33,459 bases of DNA from assembly GCA_025062105.1 (NCBI GenBank), contig JANXAQ010000191.1, positions 1 through 33,459 of the forward strand, given 5' to 3'. A program made the position numbers and the translations under genes. Below the pieces are notes generated by a model that worked only from the letters and a program-made list of their open reading frames with translations, was not told the DNA's origin and ran no database searches. This stretch comes from Thermoguttaceae bacterium. Its GTDB lineage: Bacteria; Planctomycetota; Planctomycetia; Pirellulales; Thermoguttaceae. Each line of letters starts with the position of its first letter. Positions within the stretch are counted from its first letter, which is position 1. Below, piece after piece: positions 1-8,946 of this stretch.

Positions 1-102
1 CAAGGATGCCAAAATCTCTTTTCAGACAGCTTCTCACCCCAATAATTACAAGAAGTGAAAGTTTTGCTCTTCCAGGCTAGGCCAAAAATGGCAAAAGTCA
101 AG
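1..102 (+). mobile_element. Family-B miniature element, truncated by window edge
   Basis: The right end of a family-B element (about 148 bp when complete) ends in AAAATGGCAAAAGTCAAG at 85-102. The preceding bases resemble the inner right half of the other B copies. The left end lies outside the window. Non-coding. Confidence 0.55.
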
Positions 103-334
103 GCCAGGAGCACATCTATCGAAATTGCGTCTTGTTACCCTGTGTTGGTGGGCTGTCAAATTTCTTATTCGCATAAGTAAAAGAAATCTTAGGTTTCAAG
201 AAAGCCCAGTGCTCGTCTTAACCCTCTCAATGTAGGGGGGCAAACCCCACATAGGTTGAGGATTTCTGTGCTTTTTGATGACTTTTCCCCCAAGCGGAAG
301 TCCTAGTACGGATTCCTCCATCAAATGAAAAATA

Positions 335-524
335 GGAATCTCTGCAGAATCCTGAACACATAGTGAACTTTGTGAACGTTTGCTTCTCTAGCTGGTCGGT
401 TGTCCTACTTGGACAGCTACTATTTATTGGGTGCTAGCAATGTTGGCACCCCTATATGTTGTGTTGGAGGTAGGAGAAGCCAAAATGGTATAAAAAGATC
501 CCCTTTGAATCATGCAAAGGTTCC
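335..524 (+). mobile_element. Family-A MITE, copy 1 (TSD AATA)
   Basis: A 190-bp element begins GGAATCTCTGCAGAATCC and ends TGCAAAGGTTCC, which are imperfect inverted termini. It is flanked by an exact 4-bp duplication AATA (331-334 and 525-528). The interior is shared with the other A copies, including a conserved GCCAAAATGGTATAAAAA block. It has no coding capacity. Confidence 0.85.
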
Positions 525-783
525 AATATAACCAATCTACACAAATTACACCAATTAATAGCTTCTAACAAAATTAAGGTTAGCCCACATTTATGAGCGG
601 CAATGGACCCCCCCTACCGATCTCCCTGAAAGTTCCATTGTTATCAGAGGCTCTAATCGAATTAATAGGGTAATAATTTGCCTTTGAAGACTGCTTTGCC
701 TAGATTTCTTACAAGTGCCCTAATGCATGTGGCCGGCAGTTTTGGAGCTGTGTGTCCCTGCCCAGCCTGTGGGGAAGGGATAG

Positions 784-970
784 GGAACCTCTGCAAAATC
801 CTGAACATATAGTGAACTTCGTGAACCTTCGAGTCTCTAGCTGTTCGGTTGTGCTACCTGGGCACGTACTATCTATTGGGTGCTGCAATGCTAACACAAC
901 TATATGTTGTGTTAGAGAGGACCGGCCAAAATGGTATAAAAATATCCCCTTTGAATTATGCAGGGGTTCC
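784..970 (+). mobile_element. Family-A MITE, copy 2 (TSD ATAG)
   Basis: A 187-bp element begins GGAACCTCTGCAAAATCC and ends TGCAGGGGTTCC. Exact 4-bp target duplications ATAG lie at 780-783 and 971-974. It is clearly homologous over its length to the copies at 335 and 28088. Reading frames that cross it are chance. Confidence 0.87.
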
Positions 971-1209
971 ATAGATAAATGTGGCAGTGCGGCCAAAGGG
1001 GCTTCCCCACAAGGCACTCCACACTCTCAGTTTTCAATTTCTCTTTCTCTGCTGCATCCACGAGTTGCATTCCGCGATTTCTTCCGCCAGAATGAACCCT
1101 ATTAGGCCACTTTAACATCCAACATACCACTCCAACATAGCACAGGGGGCGCAGAGGCATCCGTCCTTTGAGAAGGTTCTTTTTGGGTGTTTTAGGAAAG
1201 GCTAATGCG
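971..1209. other. Intergenic, nothing recognised
   Basis: This stretch between a family-A element and the glycoside hydrolase start holds no gene, RNA or repeat that I can support. The hydrolase promoter presumably lies here, but I see no convincing -35/-10 pair. Confidence 0.4.
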
Positions 1210-2316
1210 ATGAAGCGTCGGGATTTTCTACGAGTGGGTCTGATTGGCCTGTTTAGCAGTAGATTAGAGGGGAGCTTGAAAAAAAGTTCTGGCGGAGAAG
1301 TATCAGGGGCTCAGGTGGCATCTCCAGCAGGCCAGACGCCGCTGTGGAAAAAGCTGCCCCGTTGGCGTGGGTTCAACCTATTGGAAAAGTTCATGCTCCC
1401 CTGGAGCAATAAGCCTTTTGTGGAACAGGATTTTAAATGGATAGCCGATTGGGGGTTTGATTTTGTTCGGCTTCCGATGGACTACCGCTGCTGGACCGAT
1501 CCGAAGGATCCTTACCAGTTGCAAGAAAAGACGTTAGCAGAAATCGACCAGGCAGTCGAGTGGGGCCAGAAATACGGGATTCATGTATGCATCAATTTCC
1601 ATCGTGCTCCGGGTTATACGGTGGCCCAGCCGCCCGAAAAGCTCAACCTCTGGAAAGATCCGGAGGCACAGAAGCAGTTTGAATTTCATTGGGCAGCGTT
1701 TGCACGCCGGTATAAGGGGATCAAACCGGAGCAACTGAGTTTTAATTTGGTCAACGAACCAGCAAACGTTTCGGCCGAGGATTATGCCAAGGTGGCCCAG
1801 CGGGCAGTGGCAGCCATCCGCAAAGAAGATCCCCAGCGCCTTATCATTGCCGACGGACGCCAATGGGGCCGAGAACCCGTCTGGGAATTGGTCCCTTTGG
1901 AGATTGCTCAAAGCACCCGAGGCTATGAACCGATGGAAATCACCCATTATCAGGCCGGTTGGGTCGGTCGTCGAGATTGGCCAAAACCTACTTGGCCACT
2001 CAAACGAGGCAACCAGACCATTGACCGAGATTGGCTCCGGCAGGATCGCATTGAACCATGGAAAAAACTAGCCCAGGCGGGCGTCGGCGTCCATGTAGGC
2101 GAATGGGGCGCTTTTAACAAAACACCCCATGATGTAGTGCTCCGCTGGATGCGAGACTGCTTGACATTGTGGAAAGAAGTCGGCTGGGGATGGGCATTGT
2201 GGAATTTCCGGGGTTCGTTTGGCATCCTGGATAGCGAGCGGACCGACGTGGCCTACGAAGATTTCCACGGCCATAAACTGGACCGTAAAATGCTCGACCT
2301 GCTCCGGCAGTTTTAA
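1210..2316 (+). CDS. Secreted glycoside hydrolase family 5-like protein (cellulase fold)
   Basis: A predicted exported TIM-barrel glycosidase of about 368 residues. I chose the ATG at 1210 because AGGAAAG lies 9 bases upstream and the protein then opens with a twin-arginine signal (KRRDFLRVG plus a hydrophobic stretch); a TTG at 1168 is also in frame. Two motifs fit clan GH-A, family 5: FNLVNEP, with the Asn-Glu acid/base pair (Glu near residue 183), and HVGEWGAF, with the likely nucleophile Glu near residue 298. An early motif around WGFDFVRLPMDYRCW is also typical of GH5. Substrate is not determined: beta-1,4-glucan or mannan are both possible. A Tat signal implies folding before export. 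It stands alone, with repeats on both sides. Confidence 0.82.
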   Translation: MKRRDFLRVGLIGLFSSRLEGSLKKSSGGEVSGAQVASPAGQTPLWKKLPRWRGFNLLEKFMLPWSNKPFVEQDFKWIADWGFDFVRLPMDYRCWTDPKDPYQLQEKTLAEIDQAVEWGQKYGIHVCINFHRAPGYTVAQPPEKLNLWKDPEAQKQFEFHWAAFARRYKGIKPEQLSFNLVNEPANVSAEDYAKVAQRAVAAIRKEDPQRLIIADGRQWGREPVWELVPLEIAQSTRGYEPMEITHYQAGWVGRRDWPKPTWPLKRGNQTIDRDWLRQDRIEPWKKLAQAGVGVHVGEWGAFNKTPHDVVLRWMRDCLTLWKEVGWGWALWNFRGSFGILDSERTDVAYEDFHGHKLDRKMLDLLRQF

Positions 2317-2339
2317 GCTGAGGCCCCTCGGACGCTATT

Positions 2340-2456
2340 CCGAAGGCGGGAAGGTGGAAGTGGCCAGTGGAGGGTAGAAAGTGGAAGATAGAAGCCCGAA
2401 GGCAGAGGGCAGAAGGCCGAGGGCAAAGCGCAGAAGGCCGAAGGTGGAAAACGGAG
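2340..2456. repeat. Purine-rich degenerate heptad repeat
   Basis: A run of short imperfect units related to AGAAGGC / GAGGGCA follows the hydrolase stop. The same kind of tract recurs at 14164-14255, there in both orientations. No coding potential. It is a low-complexity intergenic repeat rather than a mobile element with ends. The rest of 2457-2737 shows no recognisable feature. Confidence 0.55.
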
Positions 2457-2737
2457 CCGTGAGCGTTATGGATCGGTTTTGCTAGGAGCGTGGGACGTTT
2501 GGTCCGCAATTTTGTAGCATGGGCGTCCCGGCCATTCCTTCCATCGGCTAGAAGTCGATGCTGCATCCTGGCGATGCGGTCCTCTCGGCCGCAAAAATCT
2601 TCTCGTCCATAGAGAGCAAAAGCGGATGATGGGAAGCACGCCTGCTCGGGCGCCCGATATAGGCCCGTGGGAATCCGAGCCTGCAGACGGCCGCTTCCTT
2701 TGGCAAAATAGGTACAATTCTCGGAAGGACCGAAGCG

Positions 2738-3073
2738 GTGAAATCTGTTGCTTATGTTTTGGCGGGGCTATTGGTGTTGGGTGGGTTGATTTTTATTGTG
2801 GGCTGGCAGGGGCAGTGGGCCCGGCTGGTGGTGGGGCTAGTGCTTTGGGCGGCGGCAGGTGCCTTAGTGGTGCTAGCCCGTATGCAACCGGCCCAAACCA
2901 CCCTAGTCCAAAAAATCGACCTTTCCGGCGATGTCCACCTGCAGAACCTGACCTGCCGACAATGCGGCGGCAGTTTAGGTCCAAAATCGATCACCATCCA
3001 GGCTGGAGCCGTCTTTGTGCATTGTGAATACTGTGGGACCGCCTACCAATTGGAAGAAGAGCCGAAATGGTAA
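2738..3073 (+). CDS. Small membrane protein with C-terminal zinc-ribbon motif
   Basis: A 111-residue protein starting at GTG 2738, with GGAAGG about 9 bases upstream. Residues about 5-25 and 28-46 form two hydrophobic helices separated by a short WQGQWAR loop. The soluble tail has two CxxC knuckles (CRQCGG and CEYCGT, about 24 residues apart), typical of a small zinc-binding or redox ribbon. I do not recognise a named family. The radical SAM gene starts 94 bases downstream on the same strand, so co-transcription is likely. It could be a membrane anchor, a metal or redox partner, or (speculatively) a modification substrate for that pair. The gene call is fairly secure; the role is unknown. Confidence 0.6.
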   Translation: MKSVAYVLAGLLVLGGLIFIVGWQGQWARLVVGLVLWAAAGALVVLARMQPAQTTLVQKIDLSGDVHLQNLTCRQCGGSLGPKSITIQAGAVFVHCEYCGTAYQLEEEPKW

Positions 3074-3167
3074 ACCGGCCCGACTATGTTCCGGGCTGCG
3101 GCAGGAGGAAGCATAAATCCATGGCCACCGGCCCGGAGCAGCTTTAGATGGTAAATAAGCCAAACAC

Positions 3168-4784
3168 ATGATCCGTAGGATGCGTTGGTTCAAACGCCTT
3201 TTTCGAGTCTGGAGTAAACCTCGACCAGGCCTGTATGTATATATAAACTCATCTATGCGGCATCCACCGCTACACCCACCGGAAGCAAAGGAGGTTGGCG
3301 AAGCCTCCGCGAACTGGGTTGGCGAAAGCGGCAAGGGCTGTGGTTGCTTCCATCTCCGGGTTCAGTCGGACGGTTCAGGACTGCTTTTTGTCGATCTGAG
3401 CGATCCGGTCCATTTGAACCCTATGGCGACACAATTGATCTGGCAGGCTTTGGAGGGGCGAAGTCCCCAGGAGGTCTTTGGGCAGCTGTGTCGATCCGTC
3501 CCCAAAGCACTCTGGCCGCAGCTTCGGCAAACTGTAGAAGGGTTTTTCGGCTGGCTGAATCGTTTGACCAGTGGGGGGAGTTGTTGTGCCTGGCAGAGTT
3601 TGGCGGAGGCAGGAGCTTTTGGGTGCAATGGGGGTGGGTTGGCCGGTGCGAACTCGGCCCGATCTGGCCAATATGAGTCTCCGCAGGCCATGCCAATAGG
3701 CTGGGCAGAGCAAAGGCCGAGATTCAGTCTGCCCGTGCAGGCTCCGTATAAGGTGGATGTGGTGGTGCAATATGGGTGCAATAATCAATGTGGACATTGT
3801 TATAATCCACCGGAACGGCGCCGCCAGCCGCCAATGTCCTTCCAAACTTGGAAACAGCTGCTCCGCAAGCTGTCCGATCTGGGAGTGCCTCACCTTATCC
3901 TTACAGGCGGGGAGCCGACCCTATGCCCCGATCTGCCGGAGCGGATCCGCTTGGCCCGCCAATATGGATTCGTCGTCGGACTGAATACCAATGGTCGCCG
4001 ATTGTCCGACCCTGCCTATACCGCCCAATTGGCCCAGGCTGGACTAAACCATGTACAAATTACCCTGCTTTCCCACCAACCGGAAATCCATAATCGGCTT
4101 TCGCGAGCCGGTGCCGAACAGCCGCTTTGCTCCGGCGATCCGTTCGCCGAGACACTGTGCGGCATTCAAAACGCCCTAGCTGCCGGGTTGCACACCGTGA
4201 CTAACACCACGCTTACCAAGCATAACACTCAAGAGGCGGAAAGCTTGGTGGATTTTCTATACCAAGTGGGAATTCGGACGTTCGCGATGAACGGGATTAT
4301 TCGCTCAGGTCTCGGGAAGCAATTTCCGGATGCCCTTGCTGAAGAGCAGTTGGGGCCTGTGCTCCTGTGCGTACGCGATCGAGCTGCCGAGTTGGGCATG
4401 CGATTCCTCTGGTACACACCGACTCAATATTGCCGGTTTTCTCCGCTGGAGCTAGAGCTAGGACCTAGGCGCTGCAATGCCGGCCAATATTCGATCTGCA
4501 TCGAACCCAACGGCGATGTCTTGCCCTGCCAATCCTATTACCAGCCGGTGGGCAATCTGCTTCGAGACCCCTGGTCTGTAATTTGGGAAAGTCCTCTATT
4601 TCGGCGTCTGCGAGCCCGAACTGAAGACCCCGCAGGAGCCGGTCTGCCGGAGTGTTGTTGGCAATGTCCAGATTTACCGGTTTGTGCCGGTGGTTGCATG
4701 TTGGCCTTTTCCGAGACACGAAACCCCGCAGAGCAAAGCAAGTTCGAGAACTCTCCCAAGAGGGCAAAGAGCGTTTCAGATTGA
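3168..4784 (+). CDS. Radical SAM/SPASM protein with N-terminal PqqD-like region
   Basis: A 538-residue protein. The canonical radical SAM cluster motif CNNQCGHC is at residues 204-211, followed by the LTGGEPTL motif for SAM binding. The C-terminal SPASM-type part carries Cys at about 436 and 454 and a group at about 496, 497, 500, 506 and 510, probably ligating auxiliary Fe-S clusters. Residues about 70-115 (near VHLNPMATQLIW) resemble a PqqD/RiPP-recognition fold, so a peptide- or protein-modifying role is plausible but unproven. The Shine-Dalgarno before ATG 3168 is weak; ATG 3180 is an alternative start. The gene lies between a zinc-ribbon membrane protein and a degenerate paralogue, probably in one operon. 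No precursor peptide was found nearby. Confidence 0.85.
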   Translation: MIRRMRWFKRLFRVWSKPRPGLYVYINSSMRHPPLHPPEAKEVGEASANWVGESGKGCGCFHLRVQSDGSGLLFVDLSDPVHLNPMATQLIWQALEGRSPQEVFGQLCRSVPKALWPQLRQTVEGFFGWLNRLTSGGSCCAWQSLAEAGAFGCNGGGLAGANSARSGQYESPQAMPIGWAEQRPRFSLPVQAPYKVDVVVQYGCNNQCGHCYNPPERRRQPPMSFQTWKQLLRKLSDLGVPHLILTGGEPTLCPDLPERIRLARQYGFVVGLNTNGRRLSDPAYTAQLAQAGLNHVQITLLSHQPEIHNRLSRAGAEQPLCSGDPFAETLCGIQNALAAGLHTVTNTTLTKHNTQEAESLVDFLYQVGIRTFAMNGIIRSGLGKQFPDALAEEQLGPVLLCVRDRAAELGMRFLWYTPTQYCRFSPLELELGPRRCNAGQYSICIEPNGDVLPCQSYYQPVGNLLRDPWSVIWESPLFRRLRARTEDPAGAGLPECCWQCPDLPVCAGGCMLAFSETRNPAEQSKFENSPKRAKSVSD

Positions 4785-4828
4785 TCTGGTCATAGGAACG
4801 TGAATTGGCTGTTGGGAAAGGAAACCTC

Positions 4829-6130
4829 ATGGGTTTGCGGACTTTACTGGAGTATTTTTTAGCGGGATTTCGACCTTCACCCGGCCGAGCTGCTCTCCGC
4901 AAAGCGGGGATTCGACCAGGCTTATATCATTACTTCCGGGAGGCCAGCGGGCAGGTGGGCCGATTCCATCTCCGGGTGGATCCGGAGGGAGGGGGTTTGC
5001 TGGTAGCTGGGGCCACAGCGGCCGTATGGCTTCGGCCTTCGGGAGTCATCTATGCAAAAGGCCTGTTGGAGCAGCTACCAGAAGAAAAAATCTTCCAACT
5101 CCAACAGAGAGCCTTCGGTCCGGTGCCTGCCGAACGGTTAAAGCGTGATTTGGCCGAGGTGGGCCAACTGCTAGATCGTCTCCAAACCCCTGGGACTGAT
5201 TATCCGATGATCAATCTGATGGACCCGGCATGGAGTAAGGAGGTCAAGCATTTGGATAGGCCTTTATCGGCCGATCTGCCTGCCGCAGAGCCCGACCGCT
5301 TGGAGCCAATCCTCCGCCGGCTTTGGGACCTGGCTATTCCGCATGTAACGCTGGTGGCCCGGAAAACAACCGAACCAGCCTGGCTGGTGCGGGCTGTGGA
5401 ATTGGCCGAGGACCTTGGATTGATTGCCGGCGTGCGGGGGTTAGGCAGTGTACTGAACAAAAAAAACCTCCTTTCCGATCTCGCCCATGCAGGGGTAGAT
5501 CATCTGAACCTGCTCTACTTGGCCGAGGACCAAGCAGTACACGATCGGTGGACCTGTGCAGGGGACCATCAGCAGGCCCTGGAAGCCTTGGAGACGGCCC
5601 AAAAACTGCAAATATGTACCGTAGCCGAAATCCCCCTTTTTGCACCAACCTGGCAGCAGATGGACCAGACGTTGGCCTCTTTACTCAGACGGGCAGTGGG
5701 GAATGTTGCCCTGTATGCGATTGCTGTTGCTCCGGGCATTGCTCCCAATGCTGCCTTACCGCCCGATCAATTAGTTCAGGCGGCCCAATGGGTTGAAGAG
5801 GCAGCCAGTAGTATCCAGATGCGATTCTTGTGGTATCCACCTGTACAATATCATTTGGGCCAATCCCTTAGCACTCTATTGGAGCGAGGTCCACGCTGTT
5901 CGGGGGATACGGCCATTCGGGTGGAACCGGATGGTTCGGTTTTGCCGGCTCGAGGGCCTGCTTACGCGGCCGGGAATTTGTTGAAAGATTCTTGGCAGAA
6001 AATTGTCCGCAGTCCGGTCATGCGACGCTATCAGGCCCGGCTTCGCTCGGACACCCGCTGCCCCCAGTGTCCCGGTTTAGTGATCTGTGCAGCGGATTGT
6101 CCGCGCCATCCTGAAGGCTGGGCGCAGTAA
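4829..6130 (+). CDS. Degenerate radical SAM/SPASM paralogue lacking the CxxxCxxC motif
   Basis: A 433-residue protein starting at ATG 4829 (GGGAAAGG just upstream); a TTG at 4805 is also in frame. It aligns along its whole length with the preceding protein: FHLRV near the N-terminus, VPHLILTGGEP versus IPHVTLVARKT, MRFLWYTPTQY versus MRFLWYPPVQY, IEPNGDVLP versus VEPDGSVLP. The region that should hold CxxxCxxC has no cysteines, the GGEP motif is gone, and the SPASM cysteine after VLP is Ala. The C-terminal group RCPQCPGLVICAADC is kept. It therefore cannot do ordinary SAM cleavage, but it is an intact ORF with a normal start. I infer a scaffold, substrate-binding or heteromeric partner of the active enzyme. 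Its stop codon abuts a family-B element. Confidence 0.8.
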   Translation: MGLRTLLEYFLAGFRPSPGRAALRKAGIRPGLYHYFREASGQVGRFHLRVDPEGGGLLVAGATAAVWLRPSGVIYAKGLLEQLPEEKIFQLQQRAFGPVPAERLKRDLAEVGQLLDRLQTPGTDYPMINLMDPAWSKEVKHLDRPLSADLPAAEPDRLEPILRRLWDLAIPHVTLVARKTTEPAWLVRAVELAEDLGLIAGVRGLGSVLNKKNLLSDLAHAGVDHLNLLYLAEDQAVHDRWTCAGDHQQALEALETAQKLQICTVAEIPLFAPTWQQMDQTLASLLRRAVGNVALYAIAVAPGIAPNAALPPDQLVQAAQWVEEAASSIQMRFLWYPPVQYHLGQSLSTLLERGPRCSGDTAIRVEPDGSVLPARGPAYAAGNLLKDSWQKIVRSPVMRRYQARLRSDTRCPQCPGLVICAADCPRHPEGWAQ

Positions 6131-6131
6131 G

Positions 6132-6279
6132 CTCGACTTTTGCCATTTTGGACTTCCCCCTGGCAGAGAAATGCTCTAACTGTCTGTAACTATTGGACTT
6201 AGGAAATTAGGTGTCCCAAAGAGGGTGTTGTCGTAACTGCTGGCAACAAAACCAGTTAGGAAAAATGGCAAAAGTCGAG
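6132..6279 (+). mobile_element. Family-B MITE immediately after a stop codon
   Basis: A 148-bp element with termini CTCGACTTTTGCCATTTT and AAAATGGCAAAAGTCGAG, a perfect inverted pair. Flanks GTAAG (6127-6131) and CTAAG (6280-6284) match at 4 of 5 bases and overlap the TAA stop of the preceding gene, so the target site included that stop codon. Confidence 0.82.
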
Positions 6280-6320
6280 CTAAGAGCGGGTGTGAAAACA
6301 ACGAGGGCTGGCCCCCGTAG

Positions 6321-6467
6321 CTCGACTTTTGCCATTTTGGCTTCAGCCCGGAACAGGAATGCGCTGACTCCTTATGAATGTTGGAGTGAGGAAATTGTAT
6401 GAACAAAGTCGCCCTTCGCCATAACTCCTGGAAACACAGGGAGTTAAGGAAAATGGCAAAAGTCGTG
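6321..6467 (+). mobile_element. Family-B MITE, second copy in tandem
   Basis: A 147-bp element begins CTCGACTTTTGCCATTTT and ends AAAATGGCAAAAGTCGTG. It lies 41 bp after the previous B copy in the same orientation. Flanks CGTAG and CTTAA are only partly alike, so the target duplication is eroded. Confidence 0.78.
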
Positions 6468-6473
6468 CTTAAA

Positions 6474-6760
6474 GTGACTGGTTTATACAAAAGTTAGCAT
6501 TGAACTGCTTGGATATCAGTTTAGGCAAATCCTGAAAGCTCGCTGAAGAACACAGAAGGGATAAACTTAGCCAATGTAACCAAAACAGTTTTTGAAACCA
6601 TGCTTCTCCAGATCTTCCAACGGATCTTTCCTAAAGTATGCAATTTCTCCAAAGTAGCCTTAGCTTCTTTCGAAAGGTTCGTTTGCCCCCTATTTGGGGC
6701 GATCACTTGCTGCTTTTGGTAAATGCTAAATACCTCCCAAAGTTATGTATACCAGAGAGC
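6474..6760 (+). mobile_element. Family-C miniature element, degenerate copy
   Basis: About 287 bp resembling the copy at 31719-32004. Shared blocks include TTTAGGCAAATCC, GAAAGGTTCGTT, a CCCCTAT-TGGGGC motif and AAATACCT near the right end. The termini (ACTGGTTTATAC / GTATACCAGAGAG) are diverged inverted repeats. Flanking CTTAAAG and CTTAGAG may be a worn duplication. It abuts a family-B element. Confidence 0.55.
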
Positions 6761-7065
6761 TTAGAGCGGTTGGGCGTGGGCGTGCCCCCAAAAGTCTGCC
6801 CTAACTTTCTGCTTGCTCCTTTCGCCAGGGTAAGGCATGCGTAGCGCAATTCAAGTTTCCGGAAGATCATCCACAATCCCTCAAAGCTTCCATTTGCCCA
6901 GCACCAAACCGGTCGGAGGTTTCCATAAAATTGGCTATCCCCCCTGTTAAGGGGGATTTTGGTCGAAAATCCGTTTGGAGTGCTAGCTTTAAGGATGCCC
7001 TAGATTGATTTTGGGTAAAGGAACTCGGCCGCTCAGATAGACCGAAAGTCGTTTTCAGGCACGTT

Positions 7066-7177
7066 GGCTCAGTTGAAAGGTTTGTCCCCAGTCTAGGGAG
7101 ATTTTGCCCATATTGGTGGGTTTTGCTTCAGTTTTGGAGGGTTTAGGCCTCCGACCGGAAAAGGTTTCAACAGAGCC
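7066..7177 (-). mobile_element. Family-D MITE (9-bp TSD AGGCACGTT)
   Basis: A 112-bp element in the reverse orientation, with termini GGCTCAGTTGAAAGG and TTTCAACAGAGCC. Flanks AGGCACGTT (7057-7065) and AGGCACGGT (7178-7186) match at 8 of 9 bases. It is homologous to the copies at 19186, 21613 and 27285. The remainder of 6761-7413 holds no gene I can support. Confidence 0.82.
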
Positions 7178-7413
7178 AGGCACGGTCTAAATGAAGCAGA
7201 GCAGAGCGATTGCCTATTTTGCCTAGAAACTCCATTTTATCCAGCTAATTGGGATTGTGAGAAAAAAGCTTCCTTTATATTATTAGAGGCCATTGGTGGG
7301 ATATCCCCTCCGCAGTTCTGGCAAAATGAAGCTTTAAGGGGACCTACTTCCTCATTCTTCTCATTCAAAAGGACTGCCCATCGAAAATCCTCTTTAGGCA
7401 GGGAGGCCGAGAC

Positions 7414-8946
7414 GTGCCACAGCGAATCCATGTGAACCCAACACTCACTACGATCCTCTCCGTGTGCCCTCAGATTGGGTTGTTTTTGTGGACCATTTTT
7501 CTTGGAGTCGGGGGGGCGATTCTGGTATCCTCCAGGCTGGAGGCGCAAACTACGGGCTCAGAGGGGACGACCGGCCCAGGTATCCAGTGGGGATTAACCC
7601 CCGCTGAAGCGGCACTGGCATCCGGGTCGGCTTCCTCTTCGGGAGGGGCCGGAAGCCCTGCCGCATTACCTTCTTCGGGTGGGGTAGCTACGGGTGGAGC
7701 TGCTCCCAGTGGGGCAGGTACAAGGAGCGAGGTTCCTTCCTCGTCAAATCCAGCTAGCAATTCCCTACCGCCAAATGCGGGTAGTGGTGCACAAGCCCCG
7801 CCACCGTTCCATTCCGGCAGTCCGTTTGGGGCAGCTGTTCCATCTGGAGGTACTGCTTCAGGATTGGCTGAAGGGCAGCCTACCCCTGGTGGAGGTGCGC
7901 CCCCCTCTCCAGCAGAGCAACCCCGGGCTCCGATTGCACGGATTTTGCCAGCACCGGCTACTTTACCCAACGAAGCTGGCCAAATCTGGCGGGAGTACGA
8001 CATCAGTCCTTACACGCTTCGGGTGCATACGACGGCCCGGCCCGAATTAGCCCTGATCGATTGGATCCTCCGGGAAACGGGCTATCAAGCCTGGCACAGC
8101 GAACCGTTGGGTATCCTGAGTGTTACCCAGCGCACGCTTCGGGTATATCATACCCCCCAGATGCAGGCTGTGGTGGCCGAGATTGTGGATCGGTTTGTCA
8201 ATGCAGCAGCTCAGACGCAATCGTTTGGGCTGCGGGTCATTACGGTGGATCATCCGAATTGGCGGGCCAAGTCCTATCGGGTGCTTCGGCGGGTACCGGT
8301 ACAGACACCTGGGGTCCAGGCTTGGGTCTTACCCAGGGAGGATGCCGCGTTGCTTCTGGCTGACCTAAGACGCCGCTCCGACTACCGAGAGCACAATTCA
8401 CCGCACCTATTGATCCCGAATGGGCAATCGACGGTGGTCAGTTCGATGCGGCAGCGCTCTTATGTGCGAGATGTTACACTTCGTCCGGATACATTACAAG
8501 GCTATGAACAAGAATTGGCTCAGATTGATGAGGGGTTTTCTATCGAGTTTAGCCCGCTGCTTAGCCTGGATGGCAAAATGATTGACGCCTCAATCAAGTG
8601 CCACATTGATATGGTAGAACGGCTCGTGCCTGTAGTGATCGACGTTCCCACGCCCACCTCCCCCCGACAACGAGTGCAGATCGAAGTCCCACAGGTAAGC
8701 CATTTCCGATTCCATGAACGCTTCCGTTGGCCGGAAAACGAAGTCCTGGTGCTCGGGTTGGGCGTGGTTCCTATCCCAGCACCTTCCGAGGCGCAGGGAC
8801 TGCTACCAGGATTGCCGTTTAAACTGCCTGGGCAAACTTCTTCCCGGGGGGAACTAATTGTGATGGTAGAAAGTCGAGGCAAACAAGGTGAACCGTCTGC
8901 CCCCGCCCCAACGGCCACCCGGCCCACCTACCAAGGCCGATATTAA
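7414..8946 (+). CDS. Exported protein with low-complexity linker and secretin-like C-terminal domain
   Basis: A 510-residue protein from GTG 7414, with GGGAGG 7 bases upstream. A signal peptide lies at about residues 14-42. Residues about 55-175 are rich in Gly, Ser, Pro and Ala and look disordered. After that comes a structured domain. Around residues 380-460 it reads like the end of a type II/III secretin-type beta domain: SIEFSPLLSLDGKMID, a run of beta strands, QIEVPQVSHFRF and the WPENEVLVLGLG turn. No transmembrane anchor is seen. I infer a periplasmic or outer-membrane-associated protein related to secretin N/beta domains. It has no secretion genes next to it, so the role is open. Confidence 0.62.
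   Translation: MPQRIHVNPTLTTILSVCPQIGLFLWTIFLGVGGAILVSSRLEAQTTGSEGTTGPGIQWGLTPAEAALASGSASSSGGAGSPAALPSSGGVATGGAAPSGAGTRSEVPSSSNPASNSLPPNAGSGAQAPPPFHSGSPFGAAVPSGGTASGLAEGQPTPGGGAPPSPAEQPRAPIARILPAPATLPNEAGQIWREYDISPYTLRVHTTARPELALIDWILRETGYQAWHSEPLGILSVTQRTLRVYHTPQMQAVVAEIVDRFVNAAAQTQSFGLRVITVDHPNWRAKSYRVLRRVPVQTPGVQAWVLPREDAALLLADLRRRSDYREHNSPHLLIPNGQSTVVSSMRQRSYVRDVTLRPDTLQGYEQELAQIDEGFSIEFSPLLSLDGKMIDASIKCHIDMVERLVPVVIDVPTPTSPRQRVQIEVPQVSHFRFHERFRWPENEVLVLGLGVVPIPAPSEAQGLLPGLPFKLPGQTSSRGELIVMVESRGKQGEPSAPAPTATRPTYQGRY

Noticed and set aside
752..1105. Open frame of 117 codons on the plus strand
   Set aside because: Most of it is the interior of a family-A element, and it has no ribosome site or protein-like composition.
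3375..3893. Minus-strand frame of 172 codons inside the radical SAM gene
   Set aside because: It is a shadow of a clearly conserved plus-strand gene.
7470..8003. Open frame of 177 codons on the minus strand
   Set aside because: It is antisense to the low-complexity linker of the secretin-like gene. Gly/Ala/Pro-rich frames open on both strands there by composition.
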